Source: DTU098 sp964498525 (GTDB taxonomy: Bacteria; Bacillota; Desulfotomaculia; Desulfotomaculales; Pelotomaculaceae). Taken from it: DNA of 64,000 bases. The DNA is taken from positions 186,001 through 250,000 of the forward strand of contig CAZCGU010000003.1 in NCBI GenBank assembly GCA_964498525.1, in the 5' to 3' direction. How positions within the stretch are numbered: position 1 is the stretch's first letter; every line of letters starts with the position of its first letter. The notes beneath the pieces are model-generated. The model was given only the letters and a program-made list of their open reading frames with translations, did no database searches and had not been told where the DNA came from. This document shows, piece after piece, positions 1 to 8,583 of this stretch. Position numbers and translations under genes: made by a program.

Positions 1-681
1 GATTTGAACCTTCGTGTACCCCGGGTGATGGCTGTCTTAAGGCCGCTGAAGCTGGTTATCGACAATTACCCGCAAGGACAGGTGGAAGAGCTGGAGGCGG
101 AGTATAACCCGGAAAATCCAGGTCTGGGTTCCCGCAAACTGCCTTTTTCCAGGGAGCTGTTCATAGAACAGGAGGATTTCCTGGAAAATCCGCCTAAAAA
201 ATTTTTCCGGCTCTCGCCCGGGCGGGAAGTCCGCTTAAAGAACGCCTACATCATCCGCTGCCTGCGGGTGGTCAAGGACGAAAAGACCGGCGAGGTGCTG
301 GAGGTGCACTGTTCTTACGATCCCGAAACCCGCAGCGGCAGCGCGGCCAGTTCCCGCAAGGTCAAGGGAACTCTGCACTGGGTTTCAGCAAATCACGCCC
401 TTCCGGCGGAAGTGCGTTTGTACGATCACCTTTTTTTAAGGGAAAATCCCGACGAAGAAAGGGACTTCAAATCCTGCCTCAATCCGGATTCCTTGACCAG
501 GCTGACCTCCTGCCTTCTCGAGCAGGATCTTGCTAAAGCGGCCCCCGGCAGCCGTTTTCAGTTTATGCGGAATGGTTACTTCTGTGTGGATACTGTTGAT
601 TCAACCAAAACAAGGCCGGTTTTTAACCGGATCGTTTCCCTGAAAGATACCTGGGCCAAGATTCAAAAGGCGAATAAATAG
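1..681 (+). CDS. glnS: Glutaminyl-tRNA synthetase, C-terminal part (5' truncated by window)
   Basis: The reading frame is open from base 1 and ends at TAG 679-681, so only the last ~226 residues are present. They match the C-terminal anticodon-binding beta-barrels of class I GlnRS: the segment 'LKNAYIIRCLRVVKD' followed by 'HCSYDPETRSG' is characteristic. GlnRS charges tRNA-Gln with glutamine in the cytoplasm. The catalytic Rossmann domain with HIGH and KMSKS motifs lies outside the window and cannot be checked. Many Gram-positive bacteria lack GlnRS and use the GatCAB amidotransferase route, so its presence is of some note. A 12-bp hairpin follows the stop. The family call is secure; completeness is not testable here. 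Confidence 0.9.
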   Translation, partial: DLNLRVPRVMAVLRPLKLVIDNYPQGQVEELEAEYNPENPGLGSRKLPFSRELFIEQEDFLENPPKKFFRLSPGREVRLKNAYIIRCLRVVKDEKTGEVLEVHCSYDPETRSGSAASSRKVKGTLHWVSANHALPAEVRLYDHLFLRENPDEERDFKSCLNPDSLTRLTSCLLEQDLAKAAPGSRFQFMRNGYFCVDTVDSTKTRPVFNRIVSLKDTWAKIQKANK

Positions 682-755
682 GCCCGGATGTTTCACGTCA
701 GGAACCCGGGCCCGGGGAAACGACGTTGCTTTCTCCGTCCGGATGTTTAGCGTAA

Positions 756-787
756 AGAACCGCCGGTTCCCCGGGACCGGCGGTTCT
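756..787 (+). terminator. Strong hairpin downstream of glnS
   Basis: A perfect 12-bp stem (AGAACCGCCGGT at 756-767, complement at 776-787) encloses an 8-base loop. No T-run follows, so intrinsic termination is uncertain. The preceding ~70 bases (about 683 to 755) contain two imperfect copies of a motif beginning CCGGATGTTT. Confidence 0.45.
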
Positions 788-925
788 GGCCTTAATGCCG
801 GAGAATAAATTAGCCTTTTAAGCAGTGCCGCGGCTTCAATTTCAATCGAGCGTAATAGTGAACATTTGAAAGAATACTACTTAATAACATCGGCAGGGCC
901 CCGGGCTCTCAAGGGAGGAGTTAGT

Positions 926-2968
926 TTGGGCGTTCCGGTCAGAACCAAAATGCCCTTTGAGTTTCAAAACAGGAGCGATTTTCCGGCTAAACTTGCCGGG
1001 TGGATTGGACATGTCTTTTATGATCTTCTGCCCGGGCACGGCTATGAGATCCGCGAGGAACAAATCTTCACAGCTTTTCAGCTTGCTGATGCCGTGTGTA
1101 AAGGAAAAGTTCATTTCGCCGAAGCCGGTCTGGGTACCGGGAAGACCTTTGCCTATTTACTGGCTGCTATCCCCTACGCCCGGTTGACCGGAAAGCCTGC
1201 TGTTATCGCCTGTGCTTCAACGGCTCTCCAGGAACAGCTTGCCGGGCCAAAGGGGGATGCCCGCACCCTGTCCCGTCTCCTCAACCTGGATCTTGACGTC
1301 CGCCTGGCCAAGGACCCGCGCCAGTACATCTGCGAGGTCAGGGTGGACCGTCTGGCCGAACCATTTTCAGGCAAAGCGGGACCGGCGCTGCAAGTTGCAT
1401 CGCGCCGGGCCGGGGCATCGCTGCGGGGCGAACGCTCCGAGATGCCGGATGTACCCGACCGCATCTGGAAGATGCTGGCCTGGGACGAAACCATGTCCTG
1501 TGAGATTTGTTCCTCCCGGGGGTTTTGCAAACTCGTTAGGGCCAGGGAGCATTACCGGCCGGCCAGGGACCTGATCGTGGGAGACCATGGAATTTTCTTT
1601 GACGATTTATGGACCAGGGACGACCGGATTGCCGATGGTAAACTGCCCCTCCTGCCCGCTTATTCGGCGGTTATACTGGATGAAGGGCATAAGGTGATGC
1701 TTCCCGCAGCCATGCGGGCGGGCCATCGGATTGTCAGGGAGGACATCGGTGAAATGCTTTCCTCCCTGGAGCAAATCCAGGGAGCCAGGACTTCCCTGAT
1801 ATCTGTTACCTTTGCTGCGGGATCGGCTCTGACCGGATTTTTTAAAAAACTTTACCATTCGGTCAGCCGGGACGAGCGGACTGACAGGCTTGCCGTCCAG
1901 ATCGACGATGAACTGCTGGGAGCGGCGGAGAGCCTGGGGCGCGCCCTGGAAGCCTTGCTCCGCGAACTGCAGTACGAACAGGAACTGTACCTGGAGTCCC
2001 TGGCCACAACCCAACTGCAGGCCTGCGAGGCCAGGATCGAGCGGGCGACAGCCGCCCTGGACCGTTTTTGCCGGAACAGGGGCGCCGACGCAATTGTCTG
2101 GGTCAGCAGGTCCGACGGGAGTTTCTGGGTGGTGCCCCGGGACTTAAGCGGTTTGCTGGAGAAGCGCCTGTTTGCCGGAAATATTCCCGTGGTTTTTTCC
2201 TCGGCAACCTTAAGCACAGGCGGCGACTTCAATTATTTTAAACGCGCCCTGGGCCTTAAGAAAGTTTCAAGCTCATCTGTGGCCGGCGCCTTTGACTATG
2301 AGAAGCAGGTCCTGCTTTATCTCCCCCGGCGTTTTCCGGCCCAGGACAAAGAAGCCCGGTTTTCCCTGGCTCTGAAACGGCTGGTTGCGTTGTTGCGGCT
2401 TTCCGGGGGCCGGGCGCTGGTGCTGACAAATTATCCTTCCGATGTTCAAAAAATAAGAAAGGGTTTAAAAAACCACCGGTTTCCCTTTGAACTGCTCTGG
2501 GAAGATAAGGCCGAACGGGGTTACCTGGTGGAAAGATTCCGGGAGGAGGTTCCTTCGGTGCTGGTGGGCGCGGGGTTTTGGGAGGGGATTGACGTACCCG
2601 GGGAAGCCCTGTCACTCCTGGTAATCTGGGGCCTGCCCTTTCCGCCTCCGGATCCGTTGATTGAAGCGCGGCGTCTTGAAGTAGCGGAACAGGGTCTTGA
2701 CCCGGTCACCGGGGTGGAGTATCCTGAAATGGCCCTTAGATTAAAACAAGGGTGCGGCAGGTTGATCCGGAAGCGGGATGAACGGGGTGCTATAGCCATC
2801 CTGGAGCCGCTGCGGGGGATGCCCTGGGAGCGCGTGGCGCTGGAAGCCCTGCCGCCCGGGTCAAAGGCGGTTGCAAGTATGGCGCCCCTTTCCAGCTTTT
2901 TAGGGCAGAAAACAGCCCTGGCCGGGCGGGAGGATCTCCCGCAGGCAACCGGATCCCCGGAACAATAA
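926..2968 (+). CDS. dinG: DinG/XPD-type ATP-dependent DNA helicase
   Basis: This is a superfamily 2, XPD-like 5'-3' DNA helicase of about 680 residues. Visible motifs are Walker A (GLGTGKT, about residue 70), Walker B 'ILDEGH' and motif VI 'QGCGRLIR' near the C-terminus. Cysteines at about residues 136, 192, 195 and 201 are placed like the four ligands of the DinG iron-sulfur cluster. The family unwinds D-loops, R-loops and related structures in repair. TTG 926 is preferred because AGGGAGGAG lies just upstream; an in-frame TTG at 866 lacks a good ribosome site. There is no N-terminal exonuclease domain, so it is the helicase-only form. The symbol is assigned by family, not by a proven orthologue. 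Confidence 0.87.
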   Translation: MGVPVRTKMPFEFQNRSDFPAKLAGWIGHVFYDLLPGHGYEIREEQIFTAFQLADAVCKGKVHFAEAGLGTGKTFAYLLAAIPYARLTGKPAVIACASTALQEQLAGPKGDARTLSRLLNLDLDVRLAKDPRQYICEVRVDRLAEPFSGKAGPALQVASRRAGASLRGERSEMPDVPDRIWKMLAWDETMSCEICSSRGFCKLVRAREHYRPARDLIVGDHGIFFDDLWTRDDRIADGKLPLLPAYSAVILDEGHKVMLPAAMRAGHRIVREDIGEMLSSLEQIQGARTSLISVTFAAGSALTGFFKKLYHSVSRDERTDRLAVQIDDELLGAAESLGRALEALLRELQYEQELYLESLATTQLQACEARIERATAALDRFCRNRGADAIVWVSRSDGSFWVVPRDLSGLLEKRLFAGNIPVVFSSATLSTGGDFNYFKRALGLKKVSSSSVAGAFDYEKQVLLYLPRRFPAQDKEARFSLALKRLVALLRLSGGRALVLTNYPSDVQKIRKGLKNHRFPFELLWEDKAERGYLVERFREEVPSVLVGAGFWEGIDVPGEALSLLVIWGLPFPPPDPLIEARRLEVAEQGLDPVTGVEYPEMALRLKQGCGRLIRKRDERGAIAILEPLRGMPWERVALEALPPGSKAVASMAPLSSFLGQKTALAGREDLPQATGSPEQ

Positions 2969-2984
2969 AAAAAGAGGTTTCCTT

Positions 2985-3647
2985 ATGTTGCATACTCTGG
3001 TTGAACAGCTTGCCCGGGCAGCCGTGAGCTTAATAGAAACCCTCGGTTATTGGGGCATCTTTATCGGAATGACAATCGAAAGCGCCTGTATCCCCTTGCC
3101 GAGCGAGGTGATTATGCTTTTTGGCGGCTTCCTGGTGGCCGTGGGGACTTTTAACTTCTGGTTCGTGGCTGCGGCGGGCGTGCTGGGAAACGTCGCCGGT
3201 TCTGTGCTTACCTACTGGATTGGAGCCAACGGCGGGCGTTCCATTTTACTCAAATATGGCAGGTACGTCTTGATTAATCCCGAACACCTGGATAAGGCGG
3301 AACGCTGGTTCTCCCGCTACGGAGACTGGACGGTTTTTTTTGCCCGCAACCTGCCGGTTATCCGGACTTTTATTTCATTGCCCGCCGGCCTCGCCAGGAT
3401 GAATTTTGCGAAGTTTTTTATTTACACCTTTGTGGGCTGTATACCCTGGAATCTGGCTCTGACCCTTGTGGGATTCAAGCTCGGTGAGAACTGGCCCTTG
3501 ATTGAGCCGTATTTCCGTCCCGTAAGCTACGTTATACTTCTGGTTCTGATCGCGGGTGTAATCTGGTTTTTCTACAAAAATTTCAGCAGCCTTAAAAGGC
3601 CAATTAATCGTAAGGTAAAGGGGCTCAAAGAAGCAGAAGAAGAATAA
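2985..3647 (+). CDS. DedA family integral membrane protein
   Basis: A 220-residue polytopic membrane protein of the DedA (VTT/SNARE-associated) family. The family signatures are visible: an N-terminal 'ESACIPLPSEVIM' segment (membrane re-entrant motif with acidic residue), 'ARNLPVIRTFISLPAG' in the middle with its conserved arginine, and several hydrophobic segments. DedA proteins are implicated in polyprenyl-phosphate or phospholipid recycling and in membrane-potential homeostasis; which applies here is not visible. It starts 16 bases after the dinG stop with an AAAGAGG site, so the two are probably co-transcribed. A GC-rich hairpin follows about 20 bases downstream. Confidence 0.9.
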   Translation: MLHTLVEQLARAAVSLIETLGYWGIFIGMTIESACIPLPSEVIMLFGGFLVAVGTFNFWFVAAAGVLGNVAGSVLTYWIGANGGRSILLKYGRYVLINPEHLDKAERWFSRYGDWTVFFARNLPVIRTFISLPAGLARMNFAKFFIYTFVGCIPWNLALTLVGFKLGENWPLIEPYFRPVSYVILLVLIAGVIWFFYKNFSSLKRPINRKVKGLKEAEEE

Positions 3648-3669
3648 GCGCTTTTTGTTATATTAAAAT

Positions 3670-3701
3670 GGGGGCTGCCCGGTTATTGCCGGGCCGGCCC
3701 C
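3670..3701 (+). terminator. Putative terminator after dedA gene
   Basis: A GC-rich stem with a small bulge (GGGGC and GCCCGG pairing with CCGGGC and GCCCC) around a short loop follows the dedA stop, with only a weak T-rich tail. The 3702-4000 stretch is AT-rich, without a convincing gene, and presumably holds the promoter of the next operon. No single promoter hexamer pair stood out there. Confidence 0.45.
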
Positions 3702-4000
3702 TTAACTGTATGTCCCGGGGCCAATATTTGTAATTTTAAGCCGGAATAGCCTTTTAATACCCTATTGAAAGGTATTCTTTATTTTGTGACGAAATAAGTG
3801 TAAAATATATAGATAAGATTCCTATTAATACTTTATTTCACAAGATTCGCCTGGCAATAAAGGTTTGCGATTTAACTAGCTCAAAAACAGTTAACTAACA
3901 AGAAAATTAAATGAACTAAAGCTAAATTATCCATATTCCAAAGGATTGAAATTTGGCGGGGAGCAAGTTTTCAGGCAAGGCACTCTCTTGGGGGGATTTT

Positions 4001-4258
4001 ATGCTTACAATCCAGGTTTGCGTCGGTAGTTCCTGTTTTTTGCGCGGGGCCATTAATGTTATTGCGGAGTTTGAAGGTCTTATTAGCCATTACAAAATGG
4101 ATGACCTTGTGGTCCTCAAGGGTAATTTTTGTCTGGAACACTGTAATGAAGGCGCAACTGTCAAAATTGGCGATAAAATATTTACGGGGGTTCGTTGCGA
4201 AGATGTCAGCGGCCTTTTTGATCTTGAAGTAATACCGTCAGTATACGGGGTGAAGTAG
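4001..4258 (+). CDS. Thioredoxin-like [2Fe-2S] ferredoxin (NuoE/HydC-like)
   Basis: An 85-residue protein with the four-cysteine pattern of thioredoxin-like [2Fe-2S] ferredoxins: CVGSSC near the N-terminus and CLEHC about 40 residues later. This is the fold of the NuoE C-terminal domain and of the small subunits of bifurcating hydrogenases. It probably passes electrons to or from the HydS-like protein encoded 2 bases downstream. ATG 4001 is chosen because a run GGGGGGA precedes it and because relatives begin 'MLT(I/V)QVCVGSSC'. An in-frame TTG at 3953, also with a fair ribosome site, would add 16 residues of low similarity. It is the first gene of a three-gene operon. Confidence 0.85.
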   Translation: MLTIQVCVGSSCFLRGAINVIAEFEGLISHYKMDDLVVLKGNFCLEHCNEGATVKIGDKIFTGVRCEDVSGLFDLEVIPSVYGVK

Positions 4259-4259
4259 G

Positions 4260-5966
4260 ATGAGTTTAATTGCCACGAACGAAGCCAAGTGCCGGGATTG
4301 TTACAAGTGTGTCCGGGCGTGCCAGGTCAAGGCCATCTCCATTCAAGCCGGGAGCCAGAACCAGATGCACGCCCGGGTAATAGAGGAAAGCTGCATCCAG
4401 GATGGCCTGTGCACAGTGATCTGCCCGCAAAAAGCAAAGGTCGTCAAGAGCTGCCTGGAGGAAGTAAAAAGGATTTTGGCCGATTCATCAGTTGCAGTGA
4501 TTGCCAGCGTTGCCCCTTCCTTTGCAGCTCACATCCCCGGGGATTTAACCAGTAAATTCCCGGGTCTGCTCAAAAAACTGGGCTTTTCCTACGTGGGTCA
4601 AACGGCGGTGGGAGCGGAATTAATCTGCCTGGAATATCTCCGGGACAACCCTTCCGGACCCACCATTTCCAGCGCCTGCCCGGTGGTGGTAAACCTGGTG
4701 GAGCGCCATTACCCGCATTTGATTCCCTATCTGTCCGGGCTGGTTTCCCCCATGATTGCCCATGGCCGGTTCCTGAAGAAACAGTTTCCCGGAAGCGTGG
4801 TGGTCTTTCTTGGACCTTGCATCGGGAAAAAAGGCGAGGCGCAGTCCGACGCGGTCCGGGGAGCCGTGGATTATGTACTGGGCTTTAAGGAATTATGGGA
4901 CTGGGCTGCCCGGGAAGGGATTGATTGGGAGCAGATCCCTGACGCAAGATTTGACGGTTATAATCCAGGGTCGGCCCGTTTGTTTCCAGCCGAAGGGGGG
5001 CAGCTCCTGGCTTCCTCCCTGAGCACGGACATCATGGATGACAGTGTCATAACCATTACGGGCCTGGAAAACTGTATTGAACTTTTAAAAAACCTGACGG
5101 ACAGCACAGTCCAAAGAAGGCCCAGGTTTATGGAACTGCTGGCCTGCGACGGCGGCTGCCTGGGCGGGCCTTACCGTGTTACGGAAGAAGATGTGTTTTT
5201 AAAAAAACAGAGACTTCTGGATTTTTATACCGGTTCGGGGCCGGCGGACGAACCGTCCCAAAGACCTTCGCTTCCTGTAGCTGCACTGTATCGCTCCTAT
5301 TCGAACCGCAAACAGGACCTGCCCGTGCCGACTCCTGAACAAATTAAAAAAATCCTGGCTCTTACCGATAAATTCCTGCCTGAGGATGAGCTGAACTGCG
5401 GGGCCTGCGGCTTTGGTTCCTGCCAGGAAAAAGCAGTTGCCGTCTTTCAGGGCCACGCCGAGCCGCAAATGTGCATACCGTACATGCGCAACCGGGCGGA
5501 ATCCATCTCCAATATGGTTTTAAGGGCAATGCCGGACGGGGTGATCATAACGGATGAAAACCTGAATATTATTGAGATCAACCCCGCTGCCCGGAAAATG
5601 TTTGCCTGCACGGGGAAGGTTACCGGCGAAAACCTGGACAACTTGATGGATCCGTCCGAATTCAGGCGTGTAATACAGGAAAAAAGAATGGTCAAAACCG
5701 AGGCCTGTTATTTGAAAAACCCCCTCATCACCCGGCATCTCATTTTCCCCCTGGATAACCGGGTTGTGGGCATCTTTATCGATATCACCAATGAACTCAA
5801 ACAACGGGAGGAATTAGAGCTGGTAAAAACCCAGACCATTAACCGGGCCCAGGAAGTTATTAAGAAACAAATGACAGTGGCCCAGGTTATTGCCGGCCTT
5901 TTGGGTGAAACCACCGCGGAAACCAAGGCCCTGTTAAGCAAGCTGATTAAAGTTATGCAGGAATAA
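4260..5966 (+). CDS. hydS: [FeFe]-hydrogenase-like sensor with PAS domain (HydS, group C type)
   Basis: Domains in order: an N-terminal 2x[4Fe-4S] ferredoxin (CRDCYKC and the CIQDGLC...CP half); an H-cluster domain; a four-cysteine Fe-S domain (CGACGFGSC ... C, about residues 380-410); a PAS domain (about 425-510); and a short C-terminal helical region. All four H-cluster ligand cysteines can be placed: C140 (SSACP), C187 (GPCIGKKGE), C296 and C300 (ACDGGC). The proton-relay cysteine of the classical TSCCP motif is alanine, as in sensory hydrogenases, which argues for H2 or redox sensing rather than bulk turnover. It lies between a [2Fe-2S] ferredoxin and a PP2C phosphatase. The sensor role is inferred from family and context. 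Confidence 0.88.
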   Translation: MSLIATNEAKCRDCYKCVRACQVKAISIQAGSQNQMHARVIEESCIQDGLCTVICPQKAKVVKSCLEEVKRILADSSVAVIASVAPSFAAHIPGDLTSKFPGLLKKLGFSYVGQTAVGAELICLEYLRDNPSGPTISSACPVVVNLVERHYPHLIPYLSGLVSPMIAHGRFLKKQFPGSVVVFLGPCIGKKGEAQSDAVRGAVDYVLGFKELWDWAAREGIDWEQIPDARFDGYNPGSARLFPAEGGQLLASSLSTDIMDDSVITITGLENCIELLKNLTDSTVQRRPRFMELLACDGGCLGGPYRVTEEDVFLKKQRLLDFYTGSGPADEPSQRPSLPVAALYRSYSNRKQDLPVPTPEQIKKILALTDKFLPEDELNCGACGFGSCQEKAVAVFQGHAEPQMCIPYMRNRAESISNMVLRAMPDGVIITDENLNIIEINPAARKMFACTGKVTGENLDNLMDPSEFRRVIQEKRMVKTEACYLKNPLITRHLIFPLDNRVVGIFIDITNELKQREELELVKTQTINRAQEVIKKQMTVAQVIAGLLGETTAETKALLSKLIKVMQE

Positions 5967-6011
5967 CTGACTGATTGAAGTCCGAAGCAGAAATAACAAA
6001 GGAGCGGTATC

Positions 6012-7169
6012 GTGTCCTTACACCTGGATATTGGGTACTCACAGCTAAATAAAAAGGGGGAAGAGCTTTGCGGCGATTCCATTGAAGTCCTGGAAGGCGG
6101 TGATTCCTCCATCATTGTCCTGGCGGATGGTCTGGCCAGCGGGGTTAAGGCCAATATCCTTTCCAGAATTACCGCCAAAACCGCCGCCACAATGCTCAAA
6201 ATGGGCTGCCACATCGACGAGGTGATCGAGACCATGGCCGAAACCCTGCCGGTTGACAGGGTAAGGAACCTGGCCTACAGCACCTTTTCCATCCTGCAGG
6301 TGTTCAATGACGGACAGGCTTATCTGGCTGAATTTGACAATCCCCCTTCTTACCTGGGCTATAGAGAATCCCTGTTATTTTTAAAAAGGACTGAACGCAG
6401 CGCGGGGGATAAAAAGATTCGGGAAGCCCATTTAAGTCTCCAGGATGGTCACTGGCTTGTTCTTGTTACGGACGGTGTTCTGCATGCCGGAATCGGCGGC
6501 GCCTGGAACCTGGGCTGGGGCAAGGAAGAAGTGGGCAAATATATCAAAAGGCTGGCCCTTAAGGGGCCGGTTCTCGACGCCGCGGATTGGGCGGAGGAAA
6601 TCACGGAGAAGTGCAGGGAATTGTATTGCCACCATCCCGGCGATGATGTCAGTGTTGTTGTGGTGAAGATCCGGAAGGAACGGAAACTGACAGCCCTTAT
6701 TGGGCCGCCCCGGGACATCTCCTGTGACCACCTGGCAGTGGAAAAACTGCTGGCCCCGGAGGGACTGAAAGTGGTTTGCGGAGGTACCACCAGCAATCTG
6801 GTGAGCCGGATTCTCAACAGGGAGGTGTCTGTCAACCTGGGCAGCGAGTCCGAAAAAATTCCCCCCACCGGGCGGATTGAAGGAATAGATCTTGTAACCG
6901 AGGGCGCCATTACTATTTACTATGCCCTGCAATATCTGAAAAATGGGACCAAGCTGAGGCATCTGGAAGGGATCCGGGACGGCGCCGGTCAGCTTACCGC
7001 CGAACTGCTCAAGGCGGACGAGATTCACTTTATCGTTGGCCTGGCTTTAAACCAGGCCCTGGATTACCCGGGCTTTCCGGTTTCCTGCGTCCTGAAAAAC
7101 CAGACGGTCCGGGATATTGCCGAAACATTGATGGGTAGGGGGAAAAGGGTTACCATGGAATACCTTTGA
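6012..7169 (+). CDS. SpoIIE/PP2C-type serine phosphatase, partner of HydS-like sensor
   Basis: A 385-residue protein whose first ~225 residues carry the PP2C/SpoIIE metal-binding motifs: 'CGDS' near residue 20, 'ADGLASG', 'VTDGV' and the closing 'GDDVSVVVV'. The C-terminal ~150 residues ('LIGPPRDISCDHLAVEKL' onward) form a separate conserved region that I cannot name. GTG 6012 follows AAAGGAGCG. This kind of phosphatase is the usual neighbour of group C [FeFe] hydrogenases, where it is proposed to relay the sensor signal to gene regulation. The substrate is unknown. No anti-sigma or anti-anti-sigma partner is adjacent. Confidence 0.85.
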   Translation: MSLHLDIGYSQLNKKGEELCGDSIEVLEGGDSSIIVLADGLASGVKANILSRITAKTAATMLKMGCHIDEVIETMAETLPVDRVRNLAYSTFSILQVFNDGQAYLAEFDNPPSYLGYRESLLFLKRTERSAGDKKIREAHLSLQDGHWLVLVTDGVLHAGIGGAWNLGWGKEEVGKYIKRLALKGPVLDAADWAEEITEKCRELYCHHPGDDVSVVVVKIRKERKLTALIGPPRDISCDHLAVEKLLAPEGLKVVCGGTTSNLVSRILNREVSVNLGSESEKIPPTGRIEGIDLVTEGAITIYYALQYLKNGTKLRHLEGIRDGAGQLTAELLKADEIHFIVGLALNQALDYPGFPVSCVLKNQTVRDIAETLMGRGKRVTMEYL

Positions 7170-7651
7170 AGCAGCAAATGAAGCAGCAAAGAAAATCGGA
7201 TTTAAGCAAGATGACCAATTAAAATAGGGCACGCGATCTAAAAAGCTGGATCAGCTAAAAATAAAAAACAACTAAAGAGAGGTGGAAAGCCTGGTTTACG
7301 GCAGGTTCACCGGAAAAACGTCTCAGGTACAGGTTTAAGCCCCTGGCCCCGGAGTTTGCGCCATGGTCCCGGTACACCCGGGGAATGACCGGGATCATAG
7401 CAGAAAACAGGCGGAGGTAACACCTTCTTTTGGTGGCACGCTCTCTTCTAAGAAACAGCGGGAAAACTGTCTGTCTTTTTGGGAAGGAGCGGGGAAACCT
7501 CCCTGGAATATAGGGGAAAAAGACCAATATCCTGGCAGTTGAATCCTGTGGCGCTGCCTTCCGTTAGTCGGCGGAAGAGAAACCCCAGCAAATCTGGATT
7601 ATTCTCACCAAATCAGATATGTTAAGATTTCTTAAAACCAGGATATTGACC
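7170..7651. other. Geneless stretch with a possible structured RNA
   Basis: About 480 bases without a convincing gene. Bases 7275-7281 (AAGAGAG) are complementary to 7441-7447. Between them are three hairpins: GGTG/CACC with CCTG/CAGG at about 7281-7311; a 10-bp stem with one G-U pair (ATGGTCCCGG with CCGGGATCAT) within about 7360-7401; and ACACC/GGTG at about 7420-7433. Downstream lie a short ACAG/CTGT hairpin followed by TTTTT, and a CTTCCG/CGGAAG hairpin. The arrangement resembles a leader RNA ahead of the CBS-ACT gene. I match it to no known riboswitch class. The first ~25 bases hold a repeated GAAGCAGCAAA. Confidence 0.35.
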
Positions 7652-8278
7652 TTGTTTGTATGCGATTACATGAAAAAATCGCTTCTTACAGCCAGCAAGG
7701 AGACGCCCGTATCCACAGCTTTGGAGATCCTGCAGAAACATCAAATTCGCCAACTTCCAGTTGTAGACGGGGAAAAGCTGGCGGGTCTGGTTACTGAAAA
7801 GCAGTTGCTCAAGGTATCCCCGTCTCCTTCGGCATCCCTGGGCGCATTTGAAAGAAACTACTTTCTCGCCAAGATGAAAGTTTCCGAGGTTATGGTCAAG
7901 TTTCCCCTTACGGTTACACCGGATATGACCATTGAAGAGGCAGCCTTATATATGAGGGAACATAAGATCGGCAGCGCTCCGGTTGTGGTGGGAGAAGAAC
8001 TGGTGGGGATTATCACCGTTACAGATGTCCTTGACGCTCTGATTAAATATTTCGGATATGGCAAACCGGGGCCAAGACTGATCATCGAATCCAAAAACCG
8101 GGCCGGATTAATTGCTGAAATTACCCAGTTGCTGCAAGATTTATCAGTTCCGGTTAAAGGTGCTATTTATTTTTTCGAAGGTGACGAAGCCCGGCTCAAA
8201 CTGCGCCTGGAAATATCAGATATCTCCCCGCTATTGGCTGCCCTGGAAAGCCGGGGATTAAAAGTAACCTGTTTCTGA
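7652..8278 (+). CDS. CBS-pair and ACT domain protein
   Basis: A protein of about 208 residues with two CBS repeats ('TPVSTALEILQKHQIRQLPVV' at the start, trimmed here in meaning to its first half; and 'TIEEAALYMREHKIGSAPVV' in the middle) and a C-terminal ACT-like segment starting 'PRLIIESKNRAGLIAEITQL'. CBS pairs bind adenosine ligands and ACT domains bind amino acids or other small molecules, so a sensor or allosteric role is likely; related proteins are often labelled AcuB-like. TTG 7652 is preferred, since AGGA lies 8 bases upstream and relatives begin with 'MFVRDYM'; the in-frame ATG 7619 has no ribosome site. It stands alone between two geneless stretches. What it regulates cannot be told. 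Confidence 0.78.
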   Translation: MFVCDYMKKSLLTASKETPVSTALEILQKHQIRQLPVVDGEKLAGLVTEKQLLKVSPSPSASLGAFERNYFLAKMKVSEVMVKFPLTVTPDMTIEEAALYMREHKIGSAPVVVGEELVGIITVTDVLDALIKYFGYGKPGPRLIIESKNRAGLIAEITQLLQDLSVPVKGAIYFFEGDEARLKLRLEISDISPLLAALESRGLKVTCF

Positions 8279-8331
8279 GCCTTTTTTACCTGGAAAGGTC
8301 GGTCTGGCAAATTTTTCTTTTCCTAAAGGTC

Positions 8332-8360
8332 TTGTATTTGGCAGGAAGTTGTGCTATACT
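8332..8360 (+). promoter_or_regulatory. Sigma-A type promoter of an orphan transcript
   Basis: TTGTAT (8332-8337), a 17-base spacer and TATACT (8355-8360) form a good vegetative promoter. No convincing coding sequence follows for about 565 bases, so it probably drives a non-coding RNA. Confidence 0.6.
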
Positions 8361-8494
8361 TTATCCAAGCACCATCCTTACAGCGACTTGGGTTTTACGT
8401 ATTGCAAGGTCATCGAACGGGTAATTCGATTTAGTTGCAAGCAGTTGACCAGTCTTCAGGGTAGTGTTTTTTGGTTTCCGGTTTGATTTAAGTT

Positions 8495-8583
8495 ACCAAG
8501 TGCAAGTGCAAGTGCAAGTACCGGTATCAAGTGCCAAGTGCCAAGTGCCAAGTACCAAGTACCAAGTATCAAGTACCAAGTAC
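8495..8583. repeat. Heptamer tandem repeat (CAAGTGC / CAAGTAC type)
   Basis: About a dozen degenerate copies of a 6-7-base unit (CAAGTGC, CCAAGTG, CAAGTAC, CAAGTAT) run without interruption. The array sits in the loop closed by AAGTTACC/GGTAACTT. On the opposite strand it reads as a GTWYL-like peptide repeat, which I take as a by-product of the DNA repeat. Confidence 0.85.

Noticed and set aside
3721..4000. A Rex-type operator upstream of the HydS operon
   Set aside because: Partial TTGTG and TTAAC words occur, but no half-sites have the required symmetry and spacing.
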